A DNA stretch of 64,000 nucleotides from an uncultured Pelagibacteraceae bacterium (lineage in GTDB: Bacteria; Pseudomonadota; Alphaproteobacteria; Pelagibacterales; Pelagibacteraceae). Shown here one piece after another: positions 48,438-55,325 of the stretch. Within the stretch, counting starts at the first letter, position 1. Each line of letters opens with the position of its first letter. The stretch is from assembly GCA_902524595.1 (NCBI GenBank), contig CABZDS010000004.1, positions 1 through 64,000 of the forward strand, given 5' to 3'. The notes under the pieces are model-generated. The model was not told where the DNA came from. It saw nothing but the letters and a program-made list of their open reading frames with translations, and made no database searches. Made by a program: the position numbers and the translations under genes.

Positions 48438-48720
48438 CACCCTCCACGATAAACATATGTCTTTTTGTAGTTTGTTCTGCATAAGACCAAGCTTTTAAAT
48501 AATCTTCTGAGTCATGACAAGATATGGCCTTGTCATAACTAGGAAATTCCCAAATGACAGTCCTTAATATTTTGTCACCACTATAATATTTTAGTTTTCC
48601 GCCTCTAACTACAGGAGTACCACCAAATTTTTTGATAACTGGTATTGCATTTTCACCATATTTTTTTAGGTTATCTTGGTCTAAAATCTCTGTATACAAA
48701 CTCACCCAATATGCCTTCAT
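48424..48720 (-). CDS. DUF1330 family protein, copy 2
   Basis: A 98-residue ferredoxin-like-fold protein of the DUF1330 family (dimeric alpha-beta barrel superfamily): KAYWVSLYTEILDQDNLKKY, PVVRGGKLKYY, VIWEFPSYDKAISCHDSEDY. The biochemical function is unknown. It lies 18 bases after a paralogue with the same layout and is divergent enough to suggest an old duplication. Confidence 0.82.
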   Translation of the reverse strand: MKAYWVSLYTEILDQDNLKKYGENAIPVIKKFGGTPVVRGGKLKYYSGDKILRTVIWEFPSYDKAISCHDSEDYLKAWSYAEQTTKRHMFIVEGANTE

Positions 48721-48738
48721 ATTTGTCCCTTTTCTATG

Positions 48739-49029
48739 TTATTCCATTCCTTCAAATATCATATGTTCTCTAATTACATTGTCTTTAAGATATGTTCTTG
48801 CCTCAACATATTCCTCAGAATCGTAACAATTTTGAGCGGTTTCCACATCCGGAAACTCTGCAAGTGCTATTCTAATCATTTCTCTACCCTCAAGTGCAAT
48901 GTTATTAGCACTCCGAGCTAAAATTTTTCCATAATGTTTTAATACAGCTTCTTTTGCTTTATCTGCATATTTTTTCATTCTTTCAGGGTCTTTAATTTCA
49001 CTGTAAGTTGCAATCCAATAACCTTTCAT
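48739..49029 (-). CDS. DUF1330 family protein, copy 1
   Basis: A 96-residue DUF1330 protein: KGYWIATYSEIKDPERMKKY, then IALAEFPDVETAQNCYDSEEYVEAR, with the family's central acidic/aromatic block. It has an AAAGGAG Shine-Dalgarno and is the upstream member of a tandem pair. Only 27 bases separate its start from the divergent phosphoribosyltransferase gene. Function unknown. Confidence 0.82.
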   Translation of the reverse strand: MKGYWIATYSEIKDPERMKKYADKAKEAVLKHYGKILARSANNIALEGREMIRIALAEFPDVETAQNCYDSEEYVEARTYLKDNVIREHMIFEGME

Positions 49030-49056
49030 AATTCTCCTTTTTAATTTTTTTTTTTT

Positions 49057-49593
49057 ATGTTACCAAATTTTATGGCAGAAAAATTAATAATCAATTATGA
49101 AGATTATAAATTAGCAGTTGAAAAGTTAGCTCTAACAATTGAAAATAATTATAAACCATCTGTTTTAGTTGGAATAATGAGGGGTGCAGCACCTATAATT
49201 GATATGTTATCAAGAATATTTAAATTGCCCACTGCATATGTTGTCATTCAGAGTTATTCAGGAGAAACTGTTGAAAATAAACAAGGTGAGCTTATTTTTG
49301 CTAGAGACATAAGCTCAATAGCTAAAAATGAAGATTTTAAAAATGTTTTATTAATTGATGATTTATCTGACACTGGACTAACATTAAATGAGAGCATTAA
49401 GTGGTTAAGAAATTATGCGCCAGTAAAAAACTATATTAAAGAAATAAAAACCGCTTGTCTTTGGAAAAAAAAATCATCAACCTTTACTCCAGATTACTGT
49501 CCAATATTATTGGATAGTGATCCTTGGATTGTTCAGCCATCTGAATATTATGACGAAATAGATATCGATGATTTAAAGAAAAAGCATTCATAA
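49057..49593 (+). CDS. gpt: Purine phosphoribosyltransferase (xanthine/guanine type)
   Basis: A type I phosphoribosyltransferase of 178 residues with the PRPP-binding loop VLLIDDLSDTGLTL and the GIMRGAAPIIDML block, resembling xanthine-guanine phosphoribosyltransferases. It would convert a free purine base and PRPP to the nucleotide. The start is ATG at 49057 or at 49072; neither has a clear Shine-Dalgarno after the long T run. It converges on a BMP-type ABC transporter likely to import nucleosides or purines. The exact base preference is not readable. Confidence 0.8.
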   Translation: MLPNFMAEKLIINYEDYKLAVEKLALTIENNYKPSVLVGIMRGAAPIIDMLSRIFKLPTAYVVIQSYSGETVENKQGELIFARDISSIAKNEDFKNVLLIDDLSDTGLTLNESIKWLRNYAPVKNYIKEIKTACLWKKKSSTFTPDYCPILLDSDPWIVQPSEYYDEIDIDDLKKKHS

Positions 49594-49623
49594 AAAAAGG
49601 CCAACATTATGTTGGCCTTTTTT
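49592..49623. terminator. Bidirectional rho-independent terminator
   Basis: A run of seven A residues (49592-49598), a perfect 8-bp stem GGCCAACA / TGTTGGCC (49599-49606 with 49610-49617) around a TTA loop, then six T residues. It lies between two convergent genes, gpt and the BMP gene, and can terminate both strands. It is the clearest terminator in the window. Confidence 0.95.
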
Positions 49624-49641
49624 ATTCTAGTTAACTAAAAA

Positions 49642-50706
49642 TTATTTCGGTATATCTCCCTCAACACCTTTCACATAAACACTCATACCTGCTAACATTC
49701 CATCGTCTGCAACTTTGCCTTCAGCGACAAGCATGTTACCTTTTTGGTCATAAATTGGACCTGTAAATGAATGAGTTTTTCCTGAAGCAAGATCCTTTTG
49801 AAGTTGTTCCACCTCTTTTACCAAATCGGAACCCATTGCTGAATTGTATGGTGCCATTGCAACCATTCCTTCTTTTAATCCATGCCATGTATCTTGTTGA
49901 CCCCATGTTCCGTCTCTAGCAGCTATTGCTCTTTCAACATAGTAAGGCGCCCAATCATCTATAATTGAAGTTAAGATTGATTTAGGTGCAAACCTTTGCA
50001 TATCACTTGCTTGTCCAAATGACCATACCCCTGCTTTTTCTGCAGTTTGGACCGGAGCAGTACTATCTGTATGTTGCATAATAATATCTGCACCCTGGTC
50101 AATTAGAGCTTGTGCTGCTTCAGCTTCTTTACCTGGATCATACCATGTAAATACCCAAACAATTTTAGTTTTAATGTTTGGATTAACTTTTTGTGCAGCT
50201 AGGGTCATTGCATTTATACCTCTTATTACTTCCGGAATTGGAAAAGAAGCAATATAGCCAATTGTATTTGTTTTGGTCATCTTGCCAGCAATGTGTCCTA
50301 AAAGAGTTCTTCCCTCATAAAATCTTGCAGAGTAAGTAGACACATTAGAATGCTCTCTTTTATATCCAGTAGCATGCTCAAATTTTACATTTGGGAAGTC
50401 TTTTGCAACTTTATTGGTTGGATCCATATATCCAAAACTAGTTGTAAATATTAAATCATGACCTGATTGAGCTAATTGTCTTATTACTCTCTCTGCATCA
50501 GCGCCCTCTGGAACGCTTTCAACAAATGTTGTTTTTATTCCTGCAGCCTCAACAGCATTTCTTCCTTCATGATGTTGATATGTCCATCCATGGTCACCTG
50601 TTGGACCAACGTAAACAAAACCAACTTTAAATTCTGCGTTAGCACTCGTACCTAAACCGAGTAAAAAAAATGCAGAAATTAGATATCTTAAAAAGTTTTT
50701 ATACAT
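49642..50706 (-). CDS. BMP-family ABC transporter substrate-binding protein
   Basis: A 354-residue periplasmic binding protein of the Bmp/PnrA type, which usually bind purine nucleosides or related bases. It has a cleavable signal peptide (cleavage after SANA, about residue 24) and no lipobox cysteine. Core blocks are FVYVGPTGDHGWTYQHHEG, GADIIMQHTDSTAPVQTAE and GVWSFGQASDM. It is the last gene of the four-gene transporter operon, with an 88-base gap upstream containing a 14-base A/T run and a strong GGGGA Shine-Dalgarno, suiting high expression of the binding protein. Confidence 0.9.
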   Translation of the reverse strand: MYKNFLRYLISAFFLLGLGTSANAEFKVGFVYVGPTGDHGWTYQHHEGRNAVEAAGIKTTFVESVPEGADAERVIRQLAQSGHDLIFTTSFGYMDPTNKVAKDFPNVKFEHATGYKREHSNVSTYSARFYEGRTLLGHIAGKMTKTNTIGYIASFPIPEVIRGINAMTLAAQKVNPNIKTKIVWVFTWYDPGKEAEAAQALIDQGADIIMQHTDSTAPVQTAEKAGVWSFGQASDMQRFAPKSILTSIIDDWAPYYVERAIAARDGTWGQQDTWHGLKEGMVAMAPYNSAMGSDLVKEVEQLQKDLASGKTHSFTGPIYDQKGNMLVAEGKVADDGMLAGMSVYVKGVEGDIPK

Positions 50707-50794
50707 TTTGAATTTCCCCTATAATTTTTATTTTTGGTAATTTAGTTAATCAGAATTAAAAAAAAAAAAAATATTTATTTTCGAATAGCTAACA

Positions 50795-51727
50795 TTACTT
50801 TTCCTTATAGAATATTCTTCCTAAGGAAGTTGGGGTATTCAGTTTTATTTTTCTACTATCACGAGAGATTACAACTAAAACTATTATTGTCATCAGATAA
50901 GGCAATGCACTTAAAAATTGAACTGGTATTCTAAACCCAATTGCTTGCATATGTAATTGCAGAATTGTAATTCCACCGAAAATTAAAGCACCAATTAAAA
51001 CTTTTATAGGACTCCAGGTTGCAAAGACAACTAAAGCCAAAGCTATCCATCCTCTTCCAGCTGTCATATTTTCAATCCACTGTGGAGTGTATATTAATGA
51101 GAGATATGCACCTGCTAGCCCACACATGGCTCCTCCATAAAGAATACAAGAGTATCTGATCAGAATAACATTTATACCTTGATTAGATGCTGAGACAGGT
51201 GAATCGCCAACAGCTCTAACAACCAAACCTAACTTAGTTTTTTTTAAAAAATAATTAGTTAAAAATGGTAAAGTAAAAGCAAAATATAAAACTACAGAGT
51301 GTCCAAATAATATTGGACCAAAAAACGGAATAATTTCTTTTAAACCTGAAAATAACACCGGAAATTCTTTTCCAGGGATACCAACATAATTTTTTCCTAA
51401 CATTGCGGATAAACCAATGCCAAAAATAGTTAATGCCAAACCTGTTGCAACATGGTTTGTAAGCAGAGATTGTGTTAAAAATCCAAAGATGAGTGAAATT
51501 ATAATCCCAGATAACATAGAGCCTACTATTGCTATAAAAAGGTTGTCTGTTAATACCATTAAAGCAAAACCGGATATTGCTCCGATTATCATCATTCCTT
51601 CGACACCTAAATTTAAAACACCCGATCTTTCAGTAATTAATTCACCAGACGCCGCGAGTATTAATGGCACCGATGAAGCCATTATTGATCCTATCAGAAT
51701 TCCAATAAAACTAATGTCTAAGCTCAT
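50795..51727 (-). CDS. ABC transporter permease (BMP/nucleoside type)
   Basis: A 310-residue inner-membrane permease with about eight to ten segments and the BPD_transp_2-type blocks ERSGVLNLGVEGMMIIGAISG, LTIFGIGLSAMLGK and VRAVGDSPVSASNQGINVI. It pairs with the next upstream permease, whose gene end it overlaps by 17 bases. Confidence 0.91.
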   Translation of the reverse strand: MSLDISFIGILIGSIMASSVPLILAASGELITERSGVLNLGVEGMMIIGAISGFALMVLTDNLFIAIVGSMLSGIIISLIFGFLTQSLLTNHVATGLALTIFGIGLSAMLGKNYVGIPGKEFPVLFSGLKEIIPFFGPILFGHSVVLYFAFTLPFLTNYFLKKTKLGLVVRAVGDSPVSASNQGINVILIRYSCILYGGAMCGLAGAYLSLIYTPQWIENMTAGRGWIALALVVFATWSPIKVLIGALIFGGITILQLHMQAIGFRIPVQFLSALPYLMTIIVLVVISRDSRKIKLNTPTSLGRIFYKEK

Positions 51728-52802
51728 TTTTTTTTAAATTTAAAATTTTAACTTTGAAAAAAAGCAAATAATCAGATGCGAGTAAAAAAAATAAGATCAT
51801 TCCCTGAAAGACCTGGCCAGTATATTTAGGTATTTGTAAAAAAATTTGAGCTGTTTCAGCGCCAAGGTACGTCAATGCAACAACCAAAGATGCAAAAATT
51901 ATCCCAAAAGGATTAAGACGACCTAAAAAAGCAACAATAATTGCGGTAAATCCGTAATCTGGGGATATCATTCTGTGCAGTTGTCCAATAGGTCCAGTAA
52001 TTTCCCCAACTCCAGCTATTCCTGCACAAGCACCACTAATCATAAAAACAACCAAAATCATTGTTTTTCCTTTAAACCCAGCATACTTTGCGGTTTTTAA
52101 ACTTAGACCAGACACTTTTATTTGGAAGCCTAAATAAGTTTTATAAAGAATAAACCAACTTAACATAACTGCCGCAAGAGCTAAAAAAATACCAGCATGA
52201 ATTCTCAAACCCTCAAACAATAATGGCATTCTAGAAGAGTCACTAAATTGTCTTGTTTCAGGAAAATTAAAACCTTCTGGATTACTCCATGGTCCAACAA
52301 CTAAGTAATCTAAAAGTAGCTTTGAAACATATACTAACATCAGACTAACTAAAATTTCATTTGTATTAAAATATGTTTTAAGGATTGCAGGGATAAGTGC
52401 AAAAATCATACCTCCTATTGCTCCAGCAAGTATAACTAAAGGCAATATATAAAAACCATCTTGATTATAAAATAAAAGAGCAACTCCACCTCCTATAATC
52501 GCACCGAAAGTTAATTGTCCTTCTGCACCAATATTCCAATTATTACTCTTAAAACAAAATGATAATCCTATAGCAATTAAGCAAAGGGGTGTTGCTTTGA
52601 GTAATAGTTCACTGAACCCATATAAATTTGAAATTGGAGTTATAAAGTAAAACTTAAGTGCTTCTATTGGATTAAAACCTAAAATATAAAAAATAATACC
52701 ACCACCTAAAATTGTAAGTATGATTGCAATAAAAGGAGTAAAAAAATATAATGCCATTGGCGCATCATTTCTTTTTTCAATTTTAATCAATGGAACCTCC
52801 AC
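51711..52802 (-). CDS. ABC transporter permease (BMP/nucleoside type)
   Basis: A 363-residue permease of the same family: ATPLCLIAIGLSFCFKSNNW, NIGAEGQLTFGAI, NEILVSLMLVY and GFTAIIVAFLGRLNP. The start is a GTG at 52802 inside the end of the ATPase gene (20-base overlap) with AGGAG upstream; an internal ATG at codon 16 is the alternative start. It is second in the ATPase-permease-permease-BMP order usual for this family. Confidence 0.9.
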   Translation of the reverse strand: MEVPLIKIEKRNDAPMALYFFTPFIAIILTILGGGIIFYILGFNPIEALKFYFITPISNLYGFSELLLKATPLCLIAIGLSFCFKSNNWNIGAEGQLTFGAIIGGGVALLFYNQDGFYILPLVILAGAIGGMIFALIPAILKTYFNTNEILVSLMLVYVSKLLLDYLVVGPWSNPEGFNFPETRQFSDSSRMPLLFEGLRIHAGIFLALAAVMLSWFILYKTYLGFQIKVSGLSLKTAKYAGFKGKTMILVVFMISGACAGIAGVGEITGPIGQLHRMISPDYGFTAIIVAFLGRLNPFGIIFASLVVALTYLGAETAQIFLQIPKYTGQVFQGMILFFLLASDYLLFFKVKILNLKKNELRH

Positions 52803-54282
52803 CCATAAGAACTCCTAGTTTTTCCGGGGTCACTTCTTCTGAAGGCATTATTTTCGAAAGCTTACCTTTGTAAATAACTGCAATTCTATCACTGAGTTTT
52901 AATAATTCCTCAGTATCTGTAGAAATTAAAATCGTGGATTTTTCTTGATCATTAATTTTTATAAGTGTTTCATGAATGTAATTGATTGCACCCACATCAA
53001 GTCCCCATGTTGGATTGTAACAAATTAATAATTCTGGAGCTGTAATTAATTCTCTACCTAAAATAAGTTTTTGTAAATTTCCCCCTGATAGAAATTGACT
53101 TTTTAATTCTACATTTTCAGTATTTACTGAGAAGTCAGATAATATTTTCTTTGAATGCTCTTTAATTTTTCTTTCATTTACGAGACCTTTTTCAAAAAAA
53201 TTTGATGATTTGAAATTATTTAAAGCTACATTTTCATAGATTTTTAATTCAGGTACAGCCGCTTGAGATATTCTATCTTCTGGAGAAAAAGCCATTAAAT
53301 ACTCTCGTCGTTGCTTAGGATTTAATTTAGCAATTTCTTTATTTCGAAAAATGATTGATGTATCAGGTGTAATTATTTCCCCACTTAGAATTTGAAAGAG
53401 TTCGTTTTGACCATTGCCAGAAATACCTGCTATACCTAAACATTCACCTTTCTTTACAGAAAAATTTAGATTTATTAAATTAGTTTCAAAAGGATCATCG
53501 CTATGAAAATTTAGATGTTTTACTTTAAATATTTCATCTTTAATTTTTGAAATATTAATTTTTTTCTTAATTTTCGCTAGTTTTTGACCAACCATCTTAT
53601 TTGCAAGAGTTTCAACTTTTTCATTTTGTGTTTGGCTAACAGATATAACTTTACCTTTTCGCATGACTGCCACTTCATCGCATAAAGACAAAACTTCTTT
53701 TAATTTGTGAGTAATGTAAATAATTAATATTCCTTCATCGCAGAATTTTTTTAAAGATATAAATAATTCCTCAGTTTCTTGCTCAGTCAAAACAGACGTA
53801 GGTTCGTCCATGATTAGAACTTTTGGGCTTCTTAAAAGACATCTTATAATCTCAACCTTTTGCTTTTGTCCTGCTGATAAATTTAATACTGGAACATCAA
53901 GGTCAATACTAAAGTTATATTTTTTTAATATTTCATTAATTTTTATTCTTAAACTTTTATTGTCTTCGGTTGCATCTATACTTAAGTTTTCAAATACTGA
54001 TAAAGTTTCAAATAAATTAAAATGCTGAAAAACCATTCCAATTTTATTTTTTTTGGCATCGAGAGGAGAACTTAATTTTAAATTTTTTTCATTTAAATAA
54101 ACCTCACCATTATCTGGGCTTATTACACCAGACAAAATTTTAACCAATGTAGATTTACCAGCTCCGTTCTCTCCTAAAAGTGCGTATATTTTTCCACTTT
54201 TAAATTGAAGAGATACATTGTCATTAGCTATACATCCAGGATATATTTTTGATATATTTGATATTCTTAAGTCTGTTGCCAT
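52783..54282 (-). CDS. ABC transporter ATP-binding protein, two nucleotide-binding domains
   Basis: A 499-residue fused ATPase. Domain 1 has Walker A GENGAGKST, signature LSAGQKQKVEI and Walker B VLIMDEPTSVLTEQE. Domain 2 has a degenerate P-loop GISGNGQNELFQIL without lysine and signature FLSGGNLQKLILGREL, as is normal in the sugar/BMP class. It energises the two permeases downstream. The 138-base gap before it holds no clear promoter that I can defend. Confidence 0.93.
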   Translation of the reverse strand: MATDLRISNISKIYPGCIANDNVSLQFKSGKIYALLGENGAGKSTLVKILSGVISPDNGEVYLNEKNLKLSSPLDAKKNKIGMVFQHFNLFETLSVFENLSIDATEDNKSLRIKINEILKKYNFSIDLDVPVLNLSAGQKQKVEIIRCLLRSPKVLIMDEPTSVLTEQETEELFISLKKFCDEGILIIYITHKLKEVLSLCDEVAVMRKGKVISVSQTQNEKVETLANKMVGQKLAKIKKKINISKIKDEIFKVKHLNFHSDDPFETNLINLNFSVKKGECLGIAGISGNGQNELFQILSGEIITPDTSIIFRNKEIAKLNPKQRREYLMAFSPEDRISQAAVPELKIYENVALNNFKSSNFFEKGLVNERKIKEHSKKILSDFSVNTENVELKSQFLSGGNLQKLILGRELITAPELLICYNPTWGLDVGAINYIHETLIKINDQEKSTILISTDTEELLKLSDRIAVIYKGKLSKIMPSEEVTPEKLGVLMGGGSID

Positions 54283-54420
54283 AGCATTTCTTTAATATAA
54301 TAAATCAATAACTTAATAATCTTTAAAATCTCCTATCTTTTCAAATTTGTATTAAATTCAAACAATTTAATGAAAGTTTTGAACAAATTGTTAACATAAT
54401 TCAACTTTAGGTATGTATTA

Positions 54421-54753
54421 ATGATTATTGCTTATAAAAATAATACTTTATCAAAAAAATTTATTGCTCTGTTAATCACATTAACAATAATTTTTTTAAC
54501 TGGATGCCAGACAATTAAAAAGAAATCTGATGAAGTGGCTGAAAAAGAGAATGAAAAATTTGGTCAATTTGTTGGAAAAGAAGTTAATGAGATGAGATTA
54601 GAATTAGGCTCACCTTCAGAAGATTTTGTCAATGAACTTGGAAATGAAATGCTTATCTACAAAACAAAAAAATATGGAATTCCTTGTGAAAGAAAATTTG
54701 AAGTGAATGCATCAGGAGTTATTATTGGATTTAGCTCAAGCGGATGTATTTAG
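54421..54753 (+). CDS. Small BamE/SmpA-like lipoprotein
   Basis: A 110-residue lipoprotein: basic N-terminus, hydrophobic segment, lipobox FLTGC (about residue 29), a charged linker, and a small domain with GKEVNEMRLELGSPSEDF and YKTKKYGIPCERKFEVNASG. This resembles the SmpA/OmlA (BamE) fold, in which a GxxxxxxxxxLGxP pattern is common, but the similarity is limited and function in beta-barrel assembly is only a suggestion. The two C-terminal cysteines could form a disulfide. Confidence 0.6.
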   Translation: MIIAYKNNTLSKKFIALLITLTIIFLTGCQTIKKKSDEVAEKENEKFGQFVGKEVNEMRLELGSPSEDFVNELGNEMLIYKTKKYGIPCERKFEVNASGVIIGFSSSGCI

Positions 54754-54754
54754 T

Positions 54755-54777
54755 CTTGTGGGGACTAGCCCCACAAG
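54755..54777. terminator. GC-rich hairpin between convergent genes
   Basis: A perfect 9-bp stem CTTGTGGGG / CCCCACAAG (54755-54763 with 54769-54777) with an ACTAG loop lies in the 32-base gap between the lipoprotein and hsp20 stops. There is no long T run on either side, so it may act as an RNA-stabilising 3' hairpin or a weak terminator for both genes. Confidence 0.65.
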
Positions 54778-54785
54778 CAAGGTGC

Positions 54786-55232
54786 TTATTTAATTTCAAT
54801 AAGCTTCTTTTTTTTATGGTCCGGAATAATCCTTTCACATGCAATTGTTAAAAGACCATCTTTTAACTCTGCACCATTCACCTTTACATCATCAGCAATT
54901 GTAAATGATCTCACAAATTGTCTTTGCGATATACCTTTGTGGATTATCTCTCCATCTTGGTTTTTGTTTTCATTTCTATCAACTTGTTTAGTTCTTACAG
55001 TTAATAGATTATCTTCAAACTCTACCTCAACATCTTTTTTGCTAAAACCAGCTAAAGCAACCTCAATTGAGTAGTTATCTTTGCCAGTTCTTCTTATGTT
55101 GTAAGGTGGGTAGTTTGATTGCATACTTAAACCACCATTGCCCAACATACTTTCGAATTGGTCAAACATATCGTCAAAACCAATTGAAAAAGGCCGAAGT
55201 GAGTTGAAAATTGATAGATCCTTACTTGTCAT
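54786..55232 (-). CDS. Small heat shock protein (Hsp20/alpha-crystallin)
   Basis: A 148-residue IbpA-like holdase chaperone that binds unfolding proteins. It has the N-terminal LRPFSIGFDDMFDQFE, the alpha-crystallin domain (PPYNIRRTGKDNYSIEVALA, FVRSFTIADDVKVNGAELKDGLL) and a C-terminal tail. The start is ATG at 55232 with AGGAGG. A heat-shock-type promoter and a possible RNA thermometer precede it. It is monocistronic and bounded by a hairpin downstream. Confidence 0.95.
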   Translation of the reverse strand: MTSKDLSIFNSLRPFSIGFDDMFDQFESMLGNGGLSMQSNYPPYNIRRTGKDNYSIEVALAGFSKKDVEVEFEDNLLTVRTKQVDRNENKNQDGEIIHKGISQRQFVRSFTIADDVKVNGAELKDGLLTIACERIIPDHKKKKLIEIK

Positions 55233-55290
55233 ATTTTCCTCCTTTAATTAAGCAAGTTTATTAATTGCTAGCCCCATTAGGCGACTAACC
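55233..55290 (-). promoter_or_regulatory. Candidate ROSE-like RNA thermometer in the hsp20 leader
   Basis: In the leader, CUUGCUU (55256-55250) can pair with AAGGAG (55244-55239), which includes the Shine-Dalgarno, round an AAUUA loop. The pairs are U-A, U-A, C-G, then a bulged G (55253), U-G, U-A, C-G. UUGCU opposing AGGA with one unpaired G is the hallmark of ROSE elements. A second possible hairpin, TAG-T-C-G-CC / GGGGCTA with a TAAT loop, lies just upstream (about 55284-55267). Only about 57 nucleotides long, shorter than known ROSE RNAs. Structure inferred by hand. Confidence 0.5.
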
Positions 55291-55296
55291 AAATTT

Positions 55297-55324
55297 ATAT
55301 GGTAATTAATTTTGATATTTCAAG
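55297..55324 (-). promoter_or_regulatory. Candidate RpoH (sigma32) promoter of hsp20
   Basis: On the minus strand CTTGAA (55324-55319) and CCATAT (55302-55297, in the context TACCATATAAAT) are separated by 16 bases. CTTGAA and a C-rich CCATxT -10 are characteristic of heat-shock promoters. It lies in the 93-base gap immediately after the ptrB stop, at the right distance for hsp20. Confidence 0.55.
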
Positions 55325-55325
55325 A

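Noticed and set aside
50757..50772. Long A tract before the BMP gene as a terminator
   Set aside because: There is an A/T run but no GC-rich stem next to it, so intrinsic termination between permease and BMP is not supported.
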